This document shows, piece after piece, positions 22,969-30,995 of a stretch of 64,000 nt of DNA. Below the pieces are notes generated by a model, which worked only from the letters and a program-made list of their open reading frames with translations, was not told the DNA's origin and made no database searches. The position numbers were made by a program, and so were the translations under genes. The stretch covers positions 124,001 through 188,000 of the forward strand of contig NZ_JANTYS010000002.1 of the NCBI RefSeq assembly GCF_024808255.1. The letters run 5' to 3'. Position 1 is the first letter of the stretch. Each line of letters starts with the position of its first letter. This stretch comes from Mucilaginibacter dorajii. GTDB taxonomy: Bacteria > Bacteroidota > Bacteroidia > Sphingobacteriales > Sphingobacteriaceae.

Positions 22969-24849
22969 ATGTTAAGAAACCTTTTCAGTTTACTCAGATT
23001 CTTTTTGTTCTGGATGTTGTTTTTTGCAATAACCAGGTTAACATTTGAATTATATTTTTTGCCCAAACTAAAGGTTGCCGGCATAGGTGAAATTATTCAA
23101 ACCTTTTACTACGGCCTGCGGCTGGATGCTTCTGCAACGGCCTACATCTGCGCCCTGCCCCTGTTGGTATTTGCTATTGGCTGGTGGTTTCCCAAATTAC
23201 ATATCAAACCCATCTGGCTTAAAATATACGTTTGTTTTTGCCTGCTGCTGATCTCCGTAGATACTGGTCTTAACTTTAACATCTTTCGTGAATGGGGCAC
23301 TAAAGTGGTATACCGGGTTTTTAAATCCTTGTACGATGCCCCTTCAGAAGCCATGGCCTCCAGCGGCTCATCGCCGGTTACCAGGTGTGTTATTATTGTT
23401 TTGATACTAATAGCCCTGGGGGTGGTACTCTCCAACTGGATCATCAATTACGATTTTAAAAAGCCGGTTGTTAACCCACGTGTTAAGGCTGTCACCGTAC
23501 TGCTATTGCTGTTTTTTAATTTTGTGCTGATGCGTGGCGGTTTACAGCCCGATCCGGTGAGCCAAAACTCGGCTTACTTTTCAGACCATGAGTTTTTGAA
23601 CCAGTCGGCCCTGAATACCGAATGGAACCTGTTTAATAACATCGTGGAGAATTTCCGTCGCCCTTATAACCCCTTCCTGTTTATGGAGCCGGCGAGCGCG
23701 TCGCAGTTAGTCCAGGAGACCTACAATACCAAACCCGACAGCAGCTTAAAAATACTCACCACCGACAGGCCCAACGTGGTAATCATACAAATAGAAAGCT
23801 ACACCGCCGAACTGATCCATTCCCTTGGCGGTGATGAGGGTGTAGCACCCAACTTTGAAAAATTTATCAAAAACGGCATCCTGTTCAACAACATTTATTC
23901 ATCTGCCGATAGAACGGATAAGGGCATCATATCTATCATGAGCGGCTTCCCTGCACAAGCGATACGTACCATCATTGCCGATACCCTGAAACAGAAAAAA
24001 CTGCCCGCCATTGCCACCTCGCTTAAAAACGCGGGTTACCAAACCTCCTATTTTTATGGCGGCAAAAGCAATTACATGCACTTTGATGTGTTTATGAAAA
24101 GCCACCAGGTTGAGCAGATCACAGATGAAGCCGCCTTTGATAAAAGTCAGATCAAAACCCAGTGGGGCGTATTTGATGATGTACTTTTTGCCCGCCAAAT
24201 ACAAGGTATGCAGCAGCAGAAGCAGCCGTTTTTCTCGTACATGCAAACATCAACCAATCACGAGCCCTTTGTACTGCCTGTAAAAGGGCATTTCCCCGAA
24301 GACGATGAAGCCGGCGATGCCAGCAACAAATTCAGGAGCACAGCCTACTTTACAGACTCCTGCCTTAACGCCTACTTTGAGCAGGCCAAAAAACAGGACT
24401 GGTACAAAAACACCTTGTTTATTTTAGTGGCCGATCATGGGCACCGCCTGCCCCATAACATATCTGAAGCCTACAATCCCAAAAAATACCACATACCGCT
24501 GTTGTTTTTAGGCGATGTGATCAAACCGGAATACCGTGGCAAAAAGATCAGCAAATTAGGTGGACAAACAGATATCGCCGCCACCCTGCTGGCACAATTA
24601 GGTATCCCCCACAATCAATTCAAATGGTCAAAAAACCTGCTTGATCCCAACAGCAAAGACTTCGCTTTTTTTAACTGGGACAACGGCTTTTGCTTCATGA
24701 CACCGCAGCAAACCGTAAGCTATGATAACTCAGGCCAGCGCATTATTTATACTTCTAACAAAAGTGCGGACGTTAAAACCACCGATAATACGCTGTTGTA
24801 TGGAAAGGCTTTTTTGCAGCAGGTGTTTACGGATTATATGAGCTATTGA
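22969..24849 (+). CDS. LTA-synthase-like phosphoglycerol/phosphoethanolamine transferase
   Basis: 626 residues. Five N-terminal membrane helices (about 5-190) are followed by a periplasmic alkaline-phosphatase-superfamily domain. That domain has the metal-binding IIQIESYT, the probable nucleophile Thr in SSADRTDKGIISIMSG, the phosphate-site region SYMQTSTNHEPF and the metal ligands ILVADHGHRLP. The family moves phosphoglycerol or phosphoethanolamine onto lipids or glycans. A Gram-negative would not make LTA, so the acceptor is probably an outer-membrane or periplasmic glycan or lipid A-like molecule; that is inference. Confidence 0.87.
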   Translation: MLRNLFSLLRFFLFWMLFFAITRLTFELYFLPKLKVAGIGEIIQTFYYGLRLDASATAYICALPLLVFAIGWWFPKLHIKPIWLKIYVCFCLLLISVDTGLNFNIFREWGTKVVYRVFKSLYDAPSEAMASSGSSPVTRCVIIVLILIALGVVLSNWIINYDFKKPVVNPRVKAVTVLLLLFFNFVLMRGGLQPDPVSQNSAYFSDHEFLNQSALNTEWNLFNNIVENFRRPYNPFLFMEPASASQLVQETYNTKPDSSLKILTTDRPNVVIIQIESYTAELIHSLGGDEGVAPNFEKFIKNGILFNNIYSSADRTDKGIISIMSGFPAQAIRTIIADTLKQKKLPAIATSLKNAGYQTSYFYGGKSNYMHFDVFMKSHQVEQITDEAAFDKSQIKTQWGVFDDVLFARQIQGMQQQKQPFFSYMQTSTNHEPFVLPVKGHFPEDDEAGDASNKFRSTAYFTDSCLNAYFEQAKKQDWYKNTLFILVADHGHRLPHNISEAYNPKKYHIPLLFLGDVIKPEYRGKKISKLGGQTDIAATLLAQLGIPHNQFKWSKNLLDPNSKDFAFFNWDNGFCFMTPQQTVSYDNSGQRIIYTSNKSADVKTTDNTLLYGKAFLQQVFTDYMSY

Positions 24850-24913
24850 CGGTTGATAGTTTGATTGCGTTGATGATTTTTAATTTCAGTAAAGGGCTTT
24901 AAAATGGCAGACT

Positions 24914-25109
24914 GGAGGCGCCTACGGAGCCAAATAGAAAGCCCGGTTACAGCTATAAACACGATACTCCTACGGAGTGTTGAACATTTGCATCAGTCCT
25001 ACTATAGGTTTTCGAATAGTCTTGTGTTTTTTTAAGATATACTGACTCCAGCGGAGTCACGTGTTTATAGTAAAACATCGACATTGTTCCTGGCTCCGTA
25101 GGTGCCTCC
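24914..25109. repeat. 196-bp fold-back element built of small palindromes
   Basis: GGAGGCGCCTACGGAGCCA at the left and TGGCTCCGTAGGTGCCTCC at the right pair at 18 of 19 positions. Inside, CTATAAACACG faces CGTGTTTATAG, and two small palindromes (ACTCCTACGGAGT and GACTCCAGCGGAGTC) sit further in. It occupies the gap between the LTA-synthase-like gene and the ferritin-like gene; the rest of 24850-25257 shows only a CATCTGAAAT tract. Confidence 0.75.
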
Positions 25110-25257
25110 TTCGTGCGTTATTTATAGCTGGAATTTATTGATTTTACTTGCCAGAGTTAAAGAATTAACAAAATTTAAATTCAAGAAATTCTCTTAATTC
25201 GATGAATTCGGGTTTAGACAGAAAAATCTGCACACTTGAAATCTGCATATCTGCACA

Positions 25258-25863
25258 TCAATTCAGCGTCTCCCCCAACTGTTCTACCCACATACCAAAC
25301 AGCCTGGTTTCAAACTCAACAGCTTTATTAGCGTGCTTTTCCCAATCGGGCGAGAATTTGTGGAGCTGGTTCAGCATTTCTTCCAGGTGACCTTCCTCTT
25401 CCAGGATAATTGATTTTACGTTTACTTTACTGCCCGCTTCATCTAAAGCCGATTGATATATCGGGTACAACTCATCGGCACGCACTTCAATGGAGTACGT
25501 AACTAACAGGTAGGCGGCAAAACGCAGTTCGGCACCGCTTAGGTTTAGTTCTGTTTTAAGGTAACGGCAAACATCAATATCCAGCTGGTTTAAATAATAC
25601 TTGCTTGAACCAGGGGCCAGCAGGTATTCGGCGGCATAGGTTGGCAGTTCTACCCCTGTTTTTTCCAGTTGTTTTTTAAGGTAGAAGGCATGGCGATGCT
25701 CTTCGGCAGCGTGCTTCAGAATGATGTAGGTTACCGTTTGCGGATCTTCGCAGGCCGAAATTTTGCGGGCACCGGTATTTTCCATCAGCGATAGTGTATT
25801 TAACCAGCGTGAGTGTAATTCGTTATCGGCAATTATGCGGGGTAAAAGTGTATTTAATAGCAT
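25258..25863 (-). CDS. Diiron ferritin-like protein coupled to bioA
   Basis: 201 residues, mostly helical. The carboxylate/histidine pattern fits a diiron four-helix bundle: Glu28, Glu55-x-x-His58 (AAEEHRHA), Glu126 (YSIEVRADE) and Glu156-x-x-His159 (LEEEGHLEEM). Such proteins can be oxygenases, oxidases or iron stores. Its start lies 1 bp beyond the bioA stop, so the two genes are translationally close. By context it may supply or protect a biotin-pathway step, but I know no characterised member of that kind and the role is inference. Confidence 0.75.
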   Translation of the reverse strand: MLLNTLLPRIIADNELHSRWLNTLSLMENTGARKISACEDPQTVTYIILKHAAEEHRHAFYLKKQLEKTGVELPTYAAEYLLAPGSSKYYLNQLDIDVCRYLKTELNLSGAELRFAAYLLVTYSIEVRADELYPIYQSALDEAGSKVNVKSIILEEEGHLEEMLNQLHKFSPDWEKHANKAVEFETRLFGMWVEQLGETLN

Positions 25864-25864
25864 G

Positions 25865-27130
25865 TTAAATTTCTTGTAAGGCCTGTTCTATTTTGCTGTA
25901 AACATAAGCCAGTTCATCGTTTGTAATGCAATACGGAGGTAAAATGTAAATTACGTTACCCAGGGGCCGTAAAATAATACCTTCCGCCAAAAAGTAATGG
26001 TACAACTTATCGCGCAGCGAACTGAAATAAGAGGTATTATCACCCGTTTCCCATTCCATGGCCAAAATAGTACCGGTTTGCCTGATGGTTTTTATTTTAG
26101 GGTGATATTTTATCTTTTGGGCAAACTGAGCATGCAAAGCAACAATACGTTCAATATTGGCCGCTGTTTCTGCCTGCTCAAACAAATCAAGGCTGGCCAA
26201 TGCCGATGCACAAGCGATTGGGTTAGCGGTAAACGAGTGACCATGAAACAGCGTTTTTAGCTTATCGTCAGATAAAAAAGCATCATATATTTCCTGGGTA
26301 CAGGTGGTAACACCCAAGGCCATAGTACCACCTGTTAAGCCTTTTGAAAAACACATGATATCCGGTTGTACCTGCAGATAGTTACAGGCAAACTCCTTAC
26401 CGGTACGCCCAAAGCCCGTAAATATCTCATCATCTATCATCAGCACGCCTTCCTGCTTGCAATGCGCCATCAGCTCATCCAGGTATTCGGCTTCATACAT
26501 CAGCATTCCGGCAGATCCCTGTACCAATGGCTCAAAAACAAAACAAGCTAAGTCAGATTTGAGATTTGAGATTTGAGATTTGAGACTTTCTATATTATCC
26601 CTGGTGGGTGTGTCAATAAATTCAACTTCAAATAGTAAACTATCAAAAGCTTTGGTAAACGCGCTGCGGCCGCTTACGGCCATAGCGCCAAAGGTATCGC
26701 CATGGTAAGCGTTGCTGAATGCCAGTATTTTGGTACGCTGGTTGCCTTTATTGAGCCAGTATTGCAGGCACATTTTAATGGCCACCTCAATCGCTGTAGA
26801 TCCGTTATCGGAGTAAAATACCTTTTGCTGATTATCGGGCAGGTGCGTTAATAAACGCTCTGCTAATTCAACTGCGCCCTCATGGGTAAATCCTGCGAAG
26901 ATCACGTGCTCCAGTTTGGTAAGCTGTTCAGCTACTTTTTTGGCAATGTAGGGATGCGCGTGGCCGTGAATATTTACCCACCAGCTTGATACCGCGTCAA
27001 TATATTGTTTGCCTGCTTCGTCAAACAATAACGCGCCTTCGCCCCTTACAATAGGGATAGGCGGCGCGGCGGTTTTCATTTGGGTATAGGGATGCCATAT
27101 TACTTTTAAATCGCGTTCCTGTAAACTCAT
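25865..27130 (-). CDS. bioA: Adenosylmethionine-8-amino-7-oxononanoate aminotransferase
   Basis: 421 residues. The PLP fold-type I class III signatures are clear: WHPYTQMK at the start, SWWVNIHGHAHPYIAKK, GSTAIEVAIKMCLQYW, the Lys-bearing SKGLTGGTMALGVTT and the metal/PLP Asp in MIDDEIFTGFGRTG. It makes 7,8-diaminopelargonate in biotin synthesis. Within it, 26556-26583 is four tandem copies of a 7-bp unit (GATTTGA on the plus strand), coding for SQISNL-type residues. Its start overlaps the NUDIX stop by 4 bp. Other biotin genes are not in the window. Confidence 0.95.
   Translation of the reverse strand: MSLQERDLKVIWHPYTQMKTAAPPIPIVRGEGALLFDEAGKQYIDAVSSWWVNIHGHAHPYIAKKVAEQLTKLEHVIFAGFTHEGAVELAERLLTHLPDNQQKVFYSDNGSTAIEVAIKMCLQYWLNKGNQRTKILAFSNAYHGDTFGAMAVSGRSAFTKAFDSLLFEVEFIDTPTRDNIESLKSQISNLKSDLACFVFEPLVQGSAGMLMYEAEYLDELMAHCKQEGVLMIDDEIFTGFGRTGKEFACNYLQVQPDIMCFSKGLTGGTMALGVTTCTQEIYDAFLSDDKLKTLFHGHSFTANPIACASALASLDLFEQAETAANIERIVALHAQFAQKIKYHPKIKTIRQTGTILAMEWETGDNTSYFSSLRDKLYHYFLAEGIILRPLGNVIYILPPYCITNDELAYVYSKIEQALQEI
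26556..26583. repeat. Heptanucleotide tandem repeat (4 copies) inside bioA
   Basis: GATTTGA is repeated exactly four times within the bioA coding region. Seven is not a multiple of three, so gain or loss of one unit would shift the frame. The same AAATCTC-like units occur in spacer low-complexity tracts elsewhere in the window. Confidence 0.85.
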
Positions 27131-27567
27131 AATTCGTTTAATAATAGTTCAACAACACGTTTATCAGTAGGGAACTCAAAATCAGCTATACTTAAAGTGG
27201 TCATTGGTACCCACCTGAAAGCCTGGAGTATTTCCCCTTCGCCATCAAAATCAAAAGGGATGGTTTTTATGGTTAAGTTAACCGGTGTAATGTTGCGCAC
27301 CAGGTAATAAACACTAATAATCTGCGAATTGTTAAAGGCCGACTTAACTACAAAATCGGTAGTGTAAAAATGGCTTACCACTTCAATTTCAACATTGCAC
27401 TCCTCCATAAACTCACGCTTAAGGCCATCAATAAGGCCTTCGCCTAATTCAAGGCCGCCACCGGGAAATTTGGTAAACCGCATGCCGTATTCCTGCTCAT
27501 CGCTTATCAGCAACTCGTCGTTATCATTTAACAGCAAACCGTAAACCCTTACATTAAAATATTCCAT
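27127..27567 (-). CDS. NUDIX hydrolase
   Basis: 146 residues with a Nudix box, GGGLELGEGLIDGLKREF then MEEC. The two glutamates of the REFMEE core that bind Mg2+ are present; the usual Gly after EE is Cys here. It hydrolyses a nucleoside diphosphate linked to another group, but the substrate is not readable from the sequence. It abuts the CDF transporter stop and overlaps bioA by 4 bp, so it lies inside a four-gene operon. A house-cleaning role is the usual expectation for small members of this family. Confidence 0.9.
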   Translation of the reverse strand: MEYFNVRVYGLLLNDNDELLISDEQEYGMRFTKFPGGGLELGEGLIDGLKREFMEECNVEIEVVSHFYTTDFVVKSAFNNSQIISVYYLVRNITPVNLTIKTIPFDFDGEGEILQAFRWVPMTTLSIADFEFPTDKRVVELLLNEL

Positions 27568-28542
27568 TTATTCAAAGTGTTTTTTGTTGCGTACTACGTT
27601 TTCCATAGTCCACACTATGGTTTCCGTTTGCGCCTCGCTCCTGATGGGGCAATTGGGCATGCTGCAGTAGTGGCAGCAATCGGGCAAACATGGGTCGGCG
27701 TGTATAAAAAGCTCCGTGCTTACGCCTACATTTTCATTGATCATTTTATCAACCAATGACACCTCGGCGTGTACCTTATTTAAATCGAAATAGTTTGGCA
27801 GCGTTAAATGGCAATCAATGTGTAATTCATGACCATATTTTTGAGCCCGCAGGTTATGCACATCAATCCAGGCCTCGCGGCGTTGCTCGCCTAAAACTTT
27901 GATCACTTCATTAACCACCTCGACATCGGCTTCGTCCATAAGGCCCGCTACAGAGCGGCGTACCAATTTATAACTGCTATAAACCAAATAGAAGCCCACC
28001 AGTATTGATAAAGCACTATCAAGCCAAATTACACCTATAAAACGGATGAGCAGCAAGCCGGCCACCAAACCAATGCTGGTTACCATGTCGGCAATTAAAT
28101 GGTGACCATCGGCATCAAGGGTAATAGACCGCAGTACTTTACCTTTATGAATCATGTAGTAACCCAACGCGCCATTGATAGCGCCGGTTGCGCCTATAAT
28201 AACAGCACCGGTAAGCAGGTCATGAATATTTTCGGGATGGATAAGACCGTATATTGATTTCCCGATGATGATTAAACCGGCAATACCAATAAGCGAACCT
28301 TCAATAAAAACCGAAAAAAATTCAATTTTCCCATGTCCATAAGGGTGATTCTCGTCGCGAGGCTGCGATGCCAGGTAAATACTGAAAAAGGCGAAGGAAC
28401 TGGCTATTACGTTTACAATGCTTTCGGCGGCGTCACTCAATACAAAATTGGATGCGGTTAGGAAGTAAGCCCCAAACTTCGCCATCATCAGCACTATCCC
28501 CGTTATCAGCGAAATTAATATGATCCTTTTTTGTTCCTTCAA
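27568..28542 (-). CDS. Cation diffusion facilitator family transporter
   Basis: 324 residues with about five or six membrane helices. The metal site residues appear in SDAAESIVN and in DADGHHLIADMV, and the HPYGHGK loop is present. A cytoplasmic domain with HNLRAQKYGHELHIDCHL follows, then a Cys-rich tail CLPDCCHYCSMPNCP. CDF proteins export Zn2+, Fe2+, Co2+ or Mn2+ against the proton gradient. The tail's cysteine density suggests metal sensing or loading, perhaps zinc. It is the first gene of the operon leading to bioA, with a -7 box just upstream. Confidence 0.92.
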   Translation of the reverse strand: MKEQKRIILISLITGIVLMMAKFGAYFLTASNFVLSDAAESIVNVIASSFAFFSIYLASQPRDENHPYGHGKIEFFSVFIEGSLIGIAGLIIIGKSIYGLIHPENIHDLLTGAVIIGATGAINGALGYYMIHKGKVLRSITLDADGHHLIADMVTSIGLVAGLLLIRFIGVIWLDSALSILVGFYLVYSSYKLVRRSVAGLMDEADVEVVNEVIKVLGEQRREAWIDVHNLRAQKYGHELHIDCHLTLPNYFDLNKVHAEVSLVDKMINENVGVSTELFIHADPCLPDCCHYCSMPNCPIRSEAQTETIVWTMENVVRNKKHFE

Positions 28543-28561
28543 AGCAATCTGGATTAGGCCG

Positions 28562-28569
28562 CAAATTTA
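28562..28569 (-). promoter_or_regulatory. -7 box for the CDF/NUDIX/bioA operon
   Basis: On the minus strand TAAATTTG fits TAnnTTTG, 19 bp before the CDF ATG. It faces a box for the aminotransferase at 28606, so the 90-bp gap is a divergent promoter region. Confidence 0.5.
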
Positions 28570-28605
28570 TAAATAACAAGCGTAAGTAGCAGTAAAGTTA
28601 TTTTC

Positions 28606-28613
28606 TATATTTG
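28606..28613 (+). promoter_or_regulatory. -7 box for the aminotransferase gene
   Basis: TATATTTG fits TAnnTTTG and lies 19 bp before the ATG at 28633, the mirror arrangement of the divergent CDF promoter. Confidence 0.5.
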
Positions 28614-28632
28614 CCGCGATAACACAATTCAT

Positions 28633-29826
28633 ATGAGCACATTAAGTAACCGGATAAATAACCTGTCCGAATCAGCAACTATTAAAATGGCCAAATTGGG
28701 CCGTGAACTTGCCGCAAAAGGCGTGGATGTGATCAGCTTAAGCTTTGGCGAACCTGATTTTCATACTCCCGAACACATTAAGGAGGCCGCGAAGCAAGCC
28801 ATGGATAAAAATATGACCTACTACACACCCGTAGCAGGCTATCCAGATCTTCGTAAAGCTGTTGTTGCCAAGCTGAAGAATGAAAACGGACTTGATTATG
28901 ATTTTAGCGAGATAGTGGTTTCTACAGGGGCTAAGCAGGCTATTGCCAACGCGGTACTTTGTTTAGTTAACCCCGGCGAAGAAGTAATTATCCCTACCCC
29001 TTACTGGGTATCATATAGCGAAGTGGTTAAACTTGCCGAAGGTGTAAGCGTTTTTATTAACACCACTGTGGAGCAAAATTTTAAAATTACACCGGCGCAG
29101 TTAGAAGCGGCCATTACGCCAAAAACTAAATTGTTTATGTTTTCATCACCTTGTAACCCTACCGGTAGTGTTTACAGCAAGGATGAGTTAGAAGGCCTGG
29201 CTAAAGTATTTGAGAAAAACCCTCACGTATATATTTTAAGCGACGAGATCTACGAGCACATCAATTATGTTGATAAACATGAGTCGATAGCGCAGTTTGA
29301 TTATATTAAAGATCGTGTAGTGATCATCAATGGCTGGTCAAAAGCATTTGCCATGACGGGTTGGAGAATTGGTTATACCGCCTCAAACAAAGAGATTGCC
29401 ACCGCCTGCGATAAAATGCAAGGCCAGGTTACGTCTGGTACCTGCTCTATTACCCAGCGTGCCGGTGTGGCCGCTTACGAAGGCGGTTTAGAAAGTGTAT
29501 TGGAAATGAAAGCCGCGTTCAAAAAACGCCGCGATATTGTTTACAAATTACTAAGCGAAATTGAAGGACTTAAAGTAAACCTGCCAGATGGCGCTTTTTA
29601 CTTTTTCCCTGATGTTACCTCGTTTTTTGGTAAAAGCTATAATGGCAAAACTTATAACGATGCTGATGAACTTTCTATCTACCTGTTAGAGGAAGCACAT
29701 GTAGCAACTGTAGGCGGCGATTCATTTGGCGATCCTAAATCGATCCGTTTATCATATGCAGCTGCCGAAGATAAATTGATTGAAGCGGTAAGAAGGATTA
29801 AGGAAGCGTTGGGGAAACTCTCTTAG
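28633..29826 (+). CDS. Class I/II pyridoxal-phosphate aminotransferase (aspartate type)
   Basis: 397 residues, the usual length for bacterial aspartate aminotransferase I-gamma. Motifs run in order: SLSFGEPDFHTPEHI, YTPVAGYPDLRKAV, TGAKQAIANAVLCL, the PLP-phosphate and ring contacts MFSSPCNPTGSVY and LSDEIYEHINY, and the Schiff-base Lys in NGWSKAFAMTGWRIGY. It should move the amino group between aspartate (or another amino acid) and 2-oxoglutarate. A shared prephenate activity is possible for this subfamily. It is probably monocistronic and ends near repeats and a bidirectional terminator at 29955. Confidence 0.93.
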   Translation: MSTLSNRINNLSESATIKMAKLGRELAAKGVDVISLSFGEPDFHTPEHIKEAAKQAMDKNMTYYTPVAGYPDLRKAVVAKLKNENGLDYDFSEIVVSTGAKQAIANAVLCLVNPGEEVIIPTPYWVSYSEVVKLAEGVSVFINTTVEQNFKITPAQLEAAITPKTKLFMFSSPCNPTGSVYSKDELEGLAKVFEKNPHVYILSDEIYEHINYVDKHESIAQFDYIKDRVVIINGWSKAFAMTGWRIGYTASNKEIATACDKMQGQVTSGTCSITQRAGVAAYEGGLESVLEMKAAFKKRRDIVYKLLSEIEGLKVNLPDGAFYFFPDVTSFFGKSYNGKTYNDADELSIYLLEEAHVATVGGDSFGDPKSIRLSYAAAEDKLIEAVRRIKEALGKLS

Positions 29827-29945
29827 ATGTGCAGATTTCAGATGTGCAAATGATTTGAAAATCTGGTGATTTGAAAATTTGAAAATCAAAAATCCTGTTA
29901 ATCTGATAAATCTGTGTAATCCCGGTTCAGAAAAAAAACGGTTCA
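29826..29945. repeat. CAGATGTGC tract and TCTGAACC-type arm
   Basis: GATGTGCAGATTTCAGATGTGC-like units (29826-29885) are followed by a copy of the AATCCTGTTAATCTGATAAAT block and AATCCCGGTTCAGA. Both belong to families seen elsewhere in the window. They lie between the aminotransferase stop and the terminator. Confidence 0.6.
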
Positions 29946-29954
29946 GAAAAACAA

Positions 29955-29987
29955 CAAAGCCCCTCATCATAACGACGAGGGGCTTTG
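29955..29987. terminator. Bidirectional terminator
   Basis: CAAAGCCCCTC and GAGGGGCTTTG form a perfect 11-bp stem with an 11-nt loop, between the plus-strand aminotransferase and the minus-strand beta-barrel gene. T-rich sequence follows on each side only weakly. Confidence 0.7.
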
Positions 29988-30008
29988 TAATTATTGGTAT
30001 CTGGAATA

Positions 30009-30584
30009 TTATAAACCGAAACCGTAAGCTATACGTAAACCTACTGTGCCATAGCTACCACTATTGCCACCAGAGAAGTTTTCATAACGGGCACCAATAT
30101 CCCATGATTTGGTTGCATAACCTAAACCAGGGGCAAGGATCAGCTTAGTGCTTTTATCTTCGCCTGCAATTGGCTCGTGAACTTCAAAACCGGCACCTGC
30201 TTCACCTGAAAAGTAGAAACCATCGGCAACAAAAGCCTTAATACCTGCTTTAACCGGTACTATACCAAGTGACCTCCCTTTTACTGTAATTGTAGTTGTT
30301 GATGTTGCATCGGTAAAGCTTTCACTATGTGATTTACCAAAGAAGTTGTAATAACCAGATGTAAGCGTTAAGGCTACATTTTTGTTAACACCATATTGTA
30401 AACGGGCGGTACCACCTAAACCAACATTGGAACCATCATGTAAATCGCCAACCGGCAATAAGCCTTCTACACCTACCCCAAAACGAAGTGCGTTTGCCGG
30501 GGTAGTTTGTGCTTTAACATTTGTTCCGATAAATATAGCTGCTGCTGTAAAAGCACTTGCTATAATTTTTGTCATTGTTTTCAT
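30009..30584 (-). CDS. Outer-membrane beta-barrel protein
   Basis: About 191 residues from the ATG at 30584; a longer frame to 30704 would put a charged 40-residue extension before the signal peptide and is rejected. The signal peptide MKTMTKIIASAFTAAAIFIG ends near VKAQ. The mature part is a small eight-stranded-type barrel, as in OmpX/OmpW-like Bacteroidota proteins: FGVGVEGLLPVGDLHDGSN, VALTLTSGYYNFFGK, GIVPVKAGIKAFV and the final GTVGLRIAYGFGL. Function is unknown. It is isolated from its neighbours, with a strong terminator to its left and a long AT-rich spacer to its right. Confidence 0.82.
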   Translation of the reverse strand: MKTMTKIIASAFTAAAIFIGTNVKAQTTPANALRFGVGVEGLLPVGDLHDGSNVGLGGTARLQYGVNKNVALTLTSGYYNFFGKSHSESFTDATSTTTITVKGRSLGIVPVKAGIKAFVADGFYFSGEAGAGFEVHEPIAGEDKSTKLILAPGLGYATKSWDIGARYENFSGGNSGSYGTVGLRIAYGFGL

Positions 30585-30995
30585 AGTCGTAATTTTTAGT
30601 AAACAGTCCGCGGTTTTTATCGCCGCGTTGATACCCCTTTTACAAATACTTTGCCATTGTAGCCTTTTTTGATGCTTGTGATATTGACATGACAGTTTAA
30701 ACATGCAGTTTTATAACAGCCATGTTATATTAATTTTTTGCTTAAATATTGATAATCAAGATACTAATTTGCTCAAAAAGCGCATCAATGCACCAGTTAA
30801 AGAAATTAATTTAACATGAAATTAATGTACGAAAAAACAGAATCAATCTGTAGTCAATAGTGTATTCAAATCAAGAATAATGTTTGATTTAACCTAAATT
30901 CCGGTCGAAATAGATTCGAAAAATTTCTTTTGGAGCCTGCCAAAAACAAAAAAAGAGAGGTTTTGGCCTCTCTTTTTTTGTTTTATTTATATTGA
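30585..30995. other. AT-rich spacer upstream of the beta-barrel gene
   Basis: About 410 bp without a gene. It should contain the beta-barrel promoter (minus strand), for which I find no good TAnnTTTG. Its left part includes AAATTAATTTAACATGAAATTAAT-like AT-rich sequence. A terminator hairpin for the RND operon lies at 30945-30983. Confidence 0.5.
30945..30983 (-). terminator. Terminator of the RND efflux operon
   Basis: AAAAAGAGAGG and CCTCTCTTTTT form an 11-bp stem around TTTTGG, with A/T runs on both sides, so it could work on either strand. It lies just past the stop of the RND pump on the minus strand. Confidence 0.8.
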
